A stretch of 64,000 nt of DNA from Dyella subtropica. GTDB lineage: Bacteria > Pseudomonadota > Gammaproteobacteria > Xanthomonadales > Rhodanobacteraceae. The stretch is taken from contig NZ_JAPDPD010000011.1 of assembly GCF_026283965.1 (NCBI RefSeq), positions 115,466-179,465 of the forward strand, read 5' to 3'. Made by a program: the position numbers and the translations under genes. Positions 57,817 to 64,000 of the stretch are shown here, piece by piece; position 1 is the stretch's first letter, and each line of letters starts with the position of its first letter. The notes under the pieces were generated by a model. It searched no databases. It was not told where the DNA came from and saw only the letters and a list, made by a program, of their open reading frames with translations.

Positions 57817-58754
57817 TCGGCGCCGCTGCCCCAGGTGAAGGCGTCGGCCTCGTCGAACAACAGAGTGGAGCGGGCGACCACGTAAGCGGTGCCGGTAATG
57901 CGTGGCAGCACGCCGCGCGAACCGGACGTATAGCGACCTTCGAACACGCTGCCCAGGATGCTCTCCTGTCGCCACAGGTCGCCCGGCGCCAGCTTGCCGT
58001 CGGCGGCCAGGCAGGCCAGCTTGGCACTGGTGCCGGTGCCGCAGGGCGAGCGGTCATAGGCGAGACCGGGGCACAGCACGAAGTTGCGTCCATCCATGCC
58101 AGCCACGGGCGAGTCGGCGTTGATTTCGATGTGATCGATCTCGCCGCCGTCGGCACCGGTGATGCCGTTGGTTTCCAGCGCGCGGCGGATCGCCTCGGTG
58201 TAGGTCGTCAGTTCGCGCTGGTGATGAATCTCCAACGGCAGCGGTGTGTCCTTGGTGATGAAGAACCAGTTGCCGCCCCAGGCGACGTCGCCGCTCACGC
58301 TGCCGTAGCCCGGCACGTCGATGCGCACATCGCTGGCGTGGCGATAGCTCTCCACGTTGTCGATGGAAACGCGGCCGTCCTCATGCAGCTCCGCGCCCAC
58401 CACGCCGACCGGTGTTTCGATACGGTGCAGGCCGGGGCCGATGCGGCCCAGATGCTGCAGGGTGCGCACCACACCGATGGTGCCGTGGCCGCACATGCCG
58501 AGGTAACTGACATTGTTGAAGAAGATGACGCCCGCGCAGGCGTCTGCCGTTTGCGGCGGGAGCAGCAGGGCACCGACCACGGTGCTGGAACCGCGCGGTT
58601 CGCAGGCGATGGCGCTGCGCCACCGATCGAACTCGTGACGGAAGCGCTCGCGCTGCTCCACCAGCGAGCCGGTGCCCAGGTCGGGAAAGCCGGCGATGAC
58701 GACACGAGTCGGTTCGCCGCCGGTGTGTGAGTCGATCACGTCTATGGTATGCAT
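57813..58754 (-). CDS. lhpA: 4-hydroxyproline 2-epimerase (proline racemase family)
   Basis: A 313-residue proline-racemase-fold protein. MCGHGTIG near residue 87 and SPCGTGTSA near 235 each keep the catalytic Cys, so it should be an epimerase/racemase and not the Thr-containing dehydratase. It converts trans-4-hydroxy-L-proline to the cis-D form, the first step. It leads the operon, diverging from the regulator gene with 140 bases between starts. Confidence 0.93.
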   Translation of the reverse strand: MHTIDVIDSHTGGEPTRVVIAGFPDLGTGSLVEQRERFRHEFDRWRSAIACEPRGSSTVVGALLLPPQTADACAGVIFFNNVSYLGMCGHGTIGVVRTLQHLGRIGPGLHRIETPVGVVGAELHEDGRVSIDNVESYRHASDVRIDVPGYGSVSGDVAWGGNWFFITKDTPLPLEIHHQRELTTYTEAIRRALETNGITGADGGEIDHIEINADSPVAGMDGRNFVLCPGLAYDRSPCGTGTSAKLACLAADGKLAPGDLWRQESILGSVFEGRYTSGSRGVLPRITGTAYVVARSTLLFDEADAFTWGSGAE

Positions 58755-58894
58755 GCTGCCTATGCTCGCTTTGCACGCATGGGGCGTCTAGAAGCGCTTG
58801 GTATCGGTCGATGCGGAAATCAGCACAATGAAAAAGAGCGCACCAGGGCGATGCTGCGGGTGCAACATGGTTTGATGGACAGGTGGGGCCTTTG

Positions 58895-59620
58895 ATGGAA
58901 ATGAAGATTTCGGCCGATGAGCTCGAAGTGCTGTTTGACGCTTTGCCCGACGTGGTGTTCTTCGTGAAGGACGCCCGCGGCCGTTACACGCACGCCAATC
59001 TCACCCTGGTGCGTCGCCTGGGGTTGAGGCATCGCGCCGATATCATCGGCCGCAGTGTGACCGAGCTGTTCCCTCAGGCACTGGGTGGTTCCTACGCAAC
59101 GCAGGATCGGCGAGTCCTCGAAGGCGAAGTCATCGAGAACCAGTTGGAAGTGCACATGTTCCCCAACCGTGTGGCGGGCTGGTGCCTTACCTGCAAGCGT
59201 CCCTTGCGCGTGCGCGGCGAAGTGCGCGGCGTTGTCGGCATCTCGCGCGATCTGGGCAAGCCGGATGGCCGGCATCCCACCTATGTGCGCCTGAGTCGCG
59301 TACTCGCCTATCTGCAGGAGCATTACGCCGAAGGCGTGCGCGTGGCAAAGCTGGCGGAACTGGCGGATGTGTCGGTGGCGCAGCTGGAGCGGCATTTCCG
59401 CCGCGTGTTCCAGCTCACGCCACAACAGGTGCAGACCAAGCTGCGCATCGAAGCCGCCATGCGATTGCTGAGCGGCGAAGAAAGTGTGGCGGCGATCGGT
59501 CTGGCCTGCGGCTTTGCCGACCAGAGCGCGTTCGCGCGCCAGTTCAAGGCGACGGTAGGCATGACGCCACGCGACTACCGGGCGATCGCGACGGCGTCGA
59601 CGCGCGAGCGGCCGACGTGA
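58895..59620 (+). CDS. AraC-family regulator with an N-terminal PAS domain
   Basis: A 241-residue regulator. An N-terminal PAS-like sensor (about residues 8-120, with DVVFFVKDARGRYTHANLTLV near 19 and VVGISRDLG near 112) precedes an AraC DNA-binding domain with two helix-turn-helix motifs (VAKLAELADVSVAQLERHFRRVF and the AIGLACGFADQSAFARQFK region). It faces the hydroxyproline operon, so it likely controls it, sensing hydroxyproline or an intermediate. I prefer the ATG at 58895 to the GTG at 58883; GTGGGG precedes it. Confidence 0.87.
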   Translation: MEMKISADELEVLFDALPDVVFFVKDARGRYTHANLTLVRRLGLRHRADIIGRSVTELFPQALGGSYATQDRRVLEGEVIENQLEVHMFPNRVAGWCLTCKRPLRVRGEVRGVVGISRDLGKPDGRHPTYVRLSRVLAYLQEHYAEGVRVAKLAELADVSVAQLERHFRRVFQLTPQQVQTKLRIEAAMRLLSGEESVAAIGLACGFADQSAFARQFKATVGMTPRDYRAIATASTRERPT

Positions 59621-59704
59621 ACAGCCGCCAATAGAAAGCCCCGCCAGGGCGGAAACCCGGGCAGGGCTGTGTGCAGGGAATCGCGTTCGGCGTAGCGCGG
59701 TTTG

Positions 59705-60058
59705 TCAGTTCACCCACACGCCGACATTGAGATGCCAGCCGTCGTCGCGGCGCTCGTAATGCGGATGCACGTAGCGATAGCCTGGTCGAACCACTTCCCA
59801 GTGGCCGCGCACGGGCACGTACTCGCGTCCGTCCCAGCGCCAGTAGCCGCGCGCCCATACGTAGCCCTGGCGCGGCGGCGGCTCATCTTCCACGATCCTC
59901 GGCGGGGGCGGTTGCGGGGCAACAACGACTTCCTCCACCACTTCGCGTCGCACGACGGGGCGCTCGACGACGACGGGACGCTCGTGGACAACACGCTCTT
60001 CGACGCAACCGCTGGCAAGAACGGTCAAGACGGCAAGAGCAACTAGACGGGTCGACAT
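59705..60058 (-). CDS. WXXGXW-repeat lipoprotein
   Basis: A 117-residue protein with a short signal and lipobox-like LASGC (Cys18). The mature part has VERPVV and VRREVV repeats, then Pro-rich PQPPPPRI, then RGYWRWDGREY, RGHWEVVRPGYRY and a C-terminal WHLNVGVW, the YXWXXGXW pattern of small envelope proteins. A similar protein follows next. Function unknown; likely periplasmic or outer membrane. Confidence 0.78.
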   Translation of the reverse strand: MSTRLVALAVLTVLASGCVEERVVHERPVVVERPVVRREVVEEVVVAPQPPPPRIVEDEPPPRQGYVWARGYWRWDGREYVPVRGHWEVVRPGYRYVHPHYERRDDGWHLNVGVWVN

Positions 60059-60183
60059 GGGACGGGCCTCAATGATGTCTGGTGGTGGAAGAGCGCGTGT
60101 GGTTCACGCGGTGACACTCTCAAGCATGCTGCCTTTGCATTGGCTTTGGAAAACACACCTGCCTGTCGCAGGTTGTTGCGCGT

Positions 60184-60513
60184 TCATCGGCGCCAGCCGC
60201 CGCCGTGGAAGCGCCAGCCGTTGCCATAACGCACCCAGCCTGCCGGGCGATAGTGATAGCCCGGGCGGGCGGGAATCCAGTAGCCGGTGACCCACACGTG
60301 GCGACGCATGTGCGGGCTCCATCGCCAATAACCCGGCGCCCAGGCATAGCCGCGGCGCGGCGGCGGAGCGCGTTCGAAGCGTGGCGGGGGCGGGGCGACG
60401 CCGATCTGCACGGCGACCTGAGTGCGTGCGGCGGCCTCAGGGACGTAGGCGGCACTTCCCAATGCCAGGCCAAGTCCAGTCAACACAACGAGTTTGCGGG
60501 CGAGTGGATTCAT
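60184..60513 (-). CDS. Small exported WXXGXW-type protein
   Basis: A 109-residue protein with a signal peptide (hydrophobic residues 9-22, cleavage near AAA-RT) and an aromatic-Gly-Trp part (GYAWAPGYWRWSP, GYWIPARPGYHYRP, GWRFHGGGWRR). The ATG at 60513 has AAGGAG six bases before it, so the ATG at 60519 is rejected. It shares the pattern of the preceding gene and may have arisen by duplication. Function unknown. Confidence 0.75.
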   Translation of the reverse strand: MNPLARKLVVLTGLGLALGSAAYVPEAAARTQVAVQIGVAPPPPRFERAPPPRRGYAWAPGYWRWSPHMRRHVWVTGYWIPARPGYHYRPAGWVRYGNGWRFHGGGWRR

Positions 60514-60625
60514 CGACATCTCCTTAGTGACACAACTGCCGTACGTGGCATGCAGGTGGAGAAAACGACGTGAGGCTCGGTGTGTTGACGGCGCCCCGCA
60601 GTCCCGTTCAGAAGCCGGTTGGATA

Positions 60626-60740
60626 CGTAGGAGTGCACCCTGCGCGCGATGGGCCTGCGTGAGCAGGGTTGCGTCTTTGTCATTGCTAGCCAATCGGCCC
60701 TGCTAGCGCAGGGCTTTCGCGCACAGAGTGCGCTCCTAGG
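60626..60740. repeat. Inverted pair of dispersed repeats (diverged)
   Basis: Left copy CGTAGGAGTGCACCCTGCGCG and right copy ending GAGTGCGCTCCTAGGG, each with one or two changes from the common form. They lie between the small exported protein and the M48 protease gene. Confidence 0.75.
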
Positions 60741-60744
60741 GAGA

Positions 60745-61542
60745 TCAAAGACCGCAGTTCGGCGCGCGTCCGTTGGCGCGTGCCTGCTCGTATACGGGCA
60801 TCAACTGCTCCGCTTGCTGACCCAGCACTTGCGCGCGGTTGGACGACGACGGATGCGTGGAAAGGAACGCCGGCGGTTTGGAGCCGCCTTGCGCGCCCAT
60901 CTTCTGCCACAGCGTTACCGCCGCGCGTGGATCGAAGCCCGCTTGCGCCATATAGCGCTGACCCAACGTATCGGCCTCGCTTTCCTGCGTGCGCGAGAAC
61001 GGCAGCAGGATGCCCACTTCCGCACCGGCACCCAGCGCGGCAGCGGCATAGCCGGCGTTGGTGCCCTGGCTGGCGGCATAGGCCGTGCCCGCCAGCACTG
61101 CCGCCTGCGCTGCCATGTTGTCCGACACACGCTCCGCGCCATGGCGTGACACCACATGCGACAGCTCATGGCCCAGCACCACGGCGAGCTGATCCTGGTC
61201 GGCAGCTACTTTGAACATGCCGCGATTCACGCCGATGCGCCCGCCGGGCAGAGCGAAGGCATTGGCGCTGTCGTCGCCGACAATCTGCACTTCCCACTGC
61301 TGCGTATTCCACGGCGGCGGCAGCACCGCGATCAGCGCGTTGGACACGCAAGTGGCGTAGGCGCGTTCGCGCGGCGCATCCACGAATTTGCCCTGCTTGC
61401 GCATGTCGTTGAACGACGTCAGCCCCATCTGACTCATCTGGTTGTCCGACACCATCATCAGCTGCGAGCGGCCGGTGGGCGAGGTGGCGCAGGCGGCCAG
61501 CAGCGCGCACAGCGCGGGCGCCACCAGAAGGCGTAATTTCAT
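60745..61542 (-). CDS. M48-family lipoprotein metalloprotease
   Basis: A 265-residue zinc protease with a lipoprotein signal (lipobox LAAC, Cys18). VVLGHELSHVVSRHGAE near residue 122 is the HExxH site with the following His, and SEADTLGQRYM near 196 gives the third Glu ligand. It resembles LoiP/BepA-type periplasmic quality-control proteases, but without the TPR part of BepA. ATG at 61542 follows AGGGAGG. Confidence 0.9.
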   Translation of the reverse strand: MKLRLLVAPALCALLAACATSPTGRSQLMMVSDNQMSQMGLTSFNDMRKQGKFVDAPRERAYATCVSNALIAVLPPPWNTQQWEVQIVGDDSANAFALPGGRIGVNRGMFKVAADQDQLAVVLGHELSHVVSRHGAERVSDNMAAQAAVLAGTAYAASQGTNAGYAAAALGAGAEVGILLPFSRTQESEADTLGQRYMAQAGFDPRAAVTLWQKMGAQGGSKPPAFLSTHPSSSNRAQVLGQQAEQLMPVYEQARANGRAPNCGL

Positions 61543-61622
61543 GCGTGAACCTCCCTGATCAATGTGGCGCGAAGCATAACCTTGCGACCGCCATCGGGGC
61601 GTACTCGAGGGGTATGTAAAAG

Positions 61623-61636
61623 AACGAACGGTCGTG
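61623..61636. promoter_or_regulatory. Possible TetR operator upstream of the regulator gene
   Basis: ACGA-ACGG-TCGT, an inverted repeat of four bases around a four-base spacer in the gap before the TetR gene. Repressors of this class often bind such sites at their own promoter. The short arms make this tentative. Confidence 0.4.
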
Positions 61637-61650
61637 CTATTTTCCCGGCC

Positions 61651-62253
61651 ATGAACGATACCTCCGCCACCGGTAAGCGCGCCGCCACCCGCGGGATGAT
61701 CCTTGAGCAGGCCTATGCCATGGCCTGCAGCGATGGGTTGGAAGGCCTGTCGATCGGTACCTTGGCGCAGGCGGTGGAGATGTCCAAAAGCGGCGTCTTT
61801 GCCCATTTCGGTTCGCGCGAAGATCTGCAGCTGGCCGTGCTGGAGCTGGGTGCGCATCGCTTCATGGCCAAGGTGCTGCTGCCCTCGCTCAAGCAGCCGC
61901 GTGGTCTGCCGCGACTGCGCGCCGTGGTCGACCACTGGTGCGACTGGGGCTACACCTACCAGCGAGGCTGCGTGCTGCTCTCCGCCGCCAGCGAGTACGA
62001 CGGCCGCGATGGCGCGCTGCACGACGGCGTGGTGCGCCAGCAGGCCGGTTGGCGCGACGAACTGCAAAAGTCGATTCAACTGGCGGTGGAGGAAGGCCAC
62101 CTGCGCGACGACACCGAGCCCGCCCAGCTCGCGTTTGAGATCTACGCCTTGATGCTCGGCCTGCACCACGATGCCGGCCTGTTCGGTTTTGCGGAGGCGC
62201 GTCGCCGTACCGACGCCGCCGTCGAACGCCTGTTCGCCAGCTACCAGCCCTGA
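61651..62253 (+). CDS. TetR-family transcriptional regulator
   Basis: A 200-residue repressor. The N-terminal helix-turn-helix includes LSIGTLAQAVEMSKSGVFAHFGSREDL near residue 32. The C-terminal ligand-binding part has WCDWGYTYQRGCVLLSAASEYD and belongs to a TetR group found in Proteobacteria. Only 19 bases separate it from the hydrolase, so it likely controls that gene and itself. The ligand is unknown. Confidence 0.88.
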   Translation: MNDTSATGKRAATRGMILEQAYAMACSDGLEGLSIGTLAQAVEMSKSGVFAHFGSREDLQLAVLELGAHRFMAKVLLPSLKQPRGLPRLRAVVDHWCDWGYTYQRGCVLLSAASEYDGRDGALHDGVVRQQAGWRDELQKSIQLAVEEGHLRDDTEPAQLAFEIYALMLGLHHDAGLFGFAEARRRTDAAVERLFASYQP

Positions 62254-62272
62254 CCCCACAGGAGCAACGCTC

Positions 62273-63208
62273 ATGCCACGCACGCACCGCGCCACCCACA
62301 GCAAACACCGCGCCACCACCATGCTGAAACTCAGCGCCGTGCGCGCCAGCTTCGCCCTGGGCGGCCGGCTCGCTCCGCAGCGCACGGTGAACCGCGCCGC
62401 GCGCCTGTTCGCCACGCCGTTCGCTAGTAGTCGCACGCGCGCGCAATCGGCACAGCACGATCCCGAGATGCGCCAAGGCGAACTCCAGGTCGGCGGCGAA
62501 ACCATTGCCACCTATGTGTGGGGCGATCCCACGACGCAGCCTTACGCGCTGCTGGTGCATGGCTGGTCCAGCTTCGGCCTGCGCTTCTTGCCTTGGGTTG
62601 AGCGCCTTCGTTCCTTGGGCCTGGCCGTCGTCACCTTCGACCAGCCTGGCCATGGCCGCAGCAGCGGACGGTTGTGCACGCTGCCGGATTTCATCACCAC
62701 GATTCGCGCCGTCGGCCAGCACTTCGGCAACGCCGCCCTGGCGATCGGCCATTCTCTCGGCGGTGCGGCATTGGCGCTGGCGCAGAGCGAAAGCTGGCTG
62801 GCGGAACGGCTGATCCTGATTGCGCCCGCCGCCGATATGGAAGCCGCAGCCGGACGTTTCCTGCGCTTCGTGCGTCTAGGCGAACACCTGCGCGGCTCTT
62901 TCCTTGCCTGGCACGAGCGGCGCACCGGCGTGCGCGTGGCCGAGCTGCAAGTGCATCGTCATCTGCCGGCACTGGGACAGTCCGGCCTGGTCGTACACGA
63001 TCTCGACGACCGCGACGTGCCGTGGGAAGAGGGCGAACGGTACGCCCGCTACTGGCCCGGTGCGCGTTTGCTCACCACCCAGGGCCTGGGTCACCACAAG
63101 GTGCTCGATGCACCGGAGGTCCTCGATGCGGCGTTCGCTTTCTTGCGCGGCGAGACGGTGGGCGATCGCGTGATAGCCACGCCGAACCTACCGTTCGGCG
63201 TGGCTTAG
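62273..63208 (+). CDS. Alpha/beta hydrolase
   Basis: A 311-residue alpha/beta-hydrolase fold protein. LVHGWSSFG near residue 97 gives the oxyanion His-Gly, FDQPGHGRSSG follows, AIGHSLGGAAL near 160 carries the nucleophile Ser (G-H-S-L-G), an Asp is near 240-250 and GLGHHKVL near 270 gives the catalytic His. Its N-terminal 60 residues are basic and not a clear signal. ATG at 62273 has CAGGAG nearby. Substrate unknown. Confidence 0.86.
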   Translation: MPRTHRATHSKHRATTMLKLSAVRASFALGGRLAPQRTVNRAARLFATPFASSRTRAQSAQHDPEMRQGELQVGGETIATYVWGDPTTQPYALLVHGWSSFGLRFLPWVERLRSLGLAVVTFDQPGHGRSSGRLCTLPDFITTIRAVGQHFGNAALAIGHSLGGAALALAQSESWLAERLILIAPAADMEAAAGRFLRFVRLGEHLRGSFLAWHERRTGVRVAELQVHRHLPALGQSGLVVHDLDDRDVPWEEGERYARYWPGARLLTTQGLGHHKVLDAPEVLDAAFAFLRGETVGDRVIATPNLPFGVA

Positions 63209-63252
63209 TAGGAGCGCACCCCGTGCGCGATTGGGGGCTCGGTAGAGCCCCC
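63207..63252. repeat. Dispersed repeat copy plus adjacent hairpin
   Basis: AGTAGGAGCGCACCCCGTGCGCGAT starts at the stop codon of the hydrolase. It is followed by GGGGGCTC, a four-base loop and GAGCCCCC (63233-63252), a strong hairpin between convergent genes that could stop transcription from both sides. Confidence 0.75.
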
Positions 63253-63282
63253 CCGAGAGCATCCCTAAACGCCAGGCTCTGC

Positions 63283-63825
63283 TCACAGCATCTTGTTCAG
63301 CACCCCATTGCGCAGCGCGAAGTGATGCTTGAGCGCCGCAGCGATATGGAGAACGACAAGCAGCAATAGCGCGTAGCAGCCGAATTTGTGCAAATCGAAC
63401 CAATGATCGGTGATGGGTCCCTCGCCGTACGGCGTGGGAATATGGACCAGGCCGAACAGACTGTAACCGTCCGGCACCATCACAAAGCCGCTCACCAACA
63501 CGAACGCCGTGAGTGCGTAGATCATCGAATGCACGACATGGGCCATCGCGTGTTGTACCCGCGGAATCGTTTTGATTTTCTGCGGCTCTTTGCGGAAAAA
63601 CGACCATAGGTAGCGCACGGGAAAGAGCAATATGAGACACGACGCGAGCGACATATTCAGCGTCGATAGGAAATTAAACAGCGCGCGATTCGTAATGAAA
63701 TGCAGCGAAATTCCGGCAACCATCGTGTACAAGATGATCGCCGCGAAAATCCAGTGCAGTGCTCGGGTGAGCGCATCGTACTTCTTCGGGCGCGATGCGG
63801 GAGACGGGTGCTGGATAGCAGACAT
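63283..63825 (-). CDS. Cytochrome b561
   Basis: A 180-residue inner-membrane di-haem protein. Four hydrophobic segments (about residues 20-45, 55-75, 95-115 and 145-165) hold the His ligands: ALHW near residue 23, HVVH near 93-96 and LHIAAALKH near 157-165. It moves electrons across or within the membrane, often from quinol. ATG at 63825 follows GAGGACC. Confidence 0.9.
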   Translation of the reverse strand: MSAIQHPSPASRPKKYDALTRALHWIFAAIILYTMVAGISLHFITNRALFNFLSTLNMSLASCLILLFPVRYLWSFFRKEPQKIKTIPRVQHAMAHVVHSMIYALTAFVLVSGFVMVPDGYSLFGLVHIPTPYGEGPITDHWFDLHKFGCYALLLLVVLHIAAALKHHFALRNGVLNKML

Positions 63826-63943
63826 GATCGGGTCCTCAAGGCAAAACGGCCGCAATGGAGTGCCGCGTCTAATATTGGGATCGATTTTATTCTGCGGGGA
63901 AGGAAGCTGAGAGCAATCTCAAAGAATGCTCAAATCCAAATAC

Positions 63944-64000
63944 CTGTAGGAGCGCCCCCTGTGCGCGACAAACCGGCAGGACTGCCGGTTTGTCGCGCAC
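63944..64000. repeat. Dispersed repeat copy at the window edge
   Basis: CTGTAGGAGCGCCCCCTGTG then the same CCGGCAGGACTGCCGG palindrome as the copy at 11890. The two share about 47 positions with one difference. The inverted right part is cut at the window end. Confidence 0.85.

Overview
The window reads as chromosomal DNA of a GC-rich gammaproteobacterium of the Xanthomonadales/Lysobacterales, most like the Rhodanobacteraceae (Dyella, Rhodanobacter, Luteibacter). The grounds are an aryl-polyene/xanthomonadin-type pigment operon, a liu leucine-degradation set, many outer-membrane and secreted functions, and a dispersed intergenic repeat of the 'GTAGGAGCGCACC' type. The genus call is inference. 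I see no tRNA, rRNA, CRISPR array, insertion sequence, prophage or integrase. Genes are dense and mostly intact.

Layout. (1) 1-13.4 kb, galactoside use: a SIS sugar isomerase and two PfkB kinases in a tight + strand operon, a TonB-dependent receptor, a GH36-like alpha-galactosidase, a secreted metallophosphatase, a Tat-exported GH35 beta-galactosidase, and a convergent OprB-type porin. (2) 13.4-17.8 kb: typA/bipA and an odd lipoprotein ending in a type IV pilin-like domain. (3) 17.8-32.7 kb: leucine catabolism on the minus strand (liuE, liuD, VOC protein, liuC, liuB, thiolase, liuA), interrupted by + strand feoAB with a Cys-rich partner behind a Fur box, and by a lipobox-bearing subtilisin autotransporter. 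(4) 32.9-34.1 kb: two small unassigned genes. (5) 34.2-48.0 kb: one minus-strand aryl-polyene operon of 17 recognised genes plus a 17-codon mini-ORF, mostly joined by ATGA stop/start overlaps. It carries two ACPs, three full ketosynthases, a short ketosynthase-like protein, a ketoreductase, two hotdog dehydratases with complementary half active sites, a thioesterase, a methyltransferase, two acyltransferases, a GT2, a LolA-like chaperone, an MMPL exporter and a small membrane protein. No aryl-acid ligase or head-group enzyme is present. (6) 48.4-51.2 kb: leucine dehydrogenase and an APC amino-acid permease. (7) 51.4-59.6 kb: a trans-4-hydroxyproline operon (lhpA-B-F-E-C-G plus an Xaa-Pro peptidase) with a divergent PAS-AraC regulator. 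(8) 59.7-64 kb: two WXXGXW-type envelope proteins, an M48 lipoprotein protease, a TetR regulator with an alpha/beta hydrolase, and a cytochrome b561.

How it works together. Leucine dehydrogenase feeds the liu genes, which end in acetyl-CoA and acetoacetate. The hydroxyproline operon ends in 2-oxoglutarate. The first locus imports and cleaves galactosides and phosphorylates the products. The polyene operon probably builds and exports an aryl-polyene ester to the outer membrane. The most unusual items are the split-active-site dehydratase pair, the coupled mini-ORF, the lipoprotein-pilin fusion, the lipid-anchored autotransporter and the dispersed repeats that overlap stop codons.
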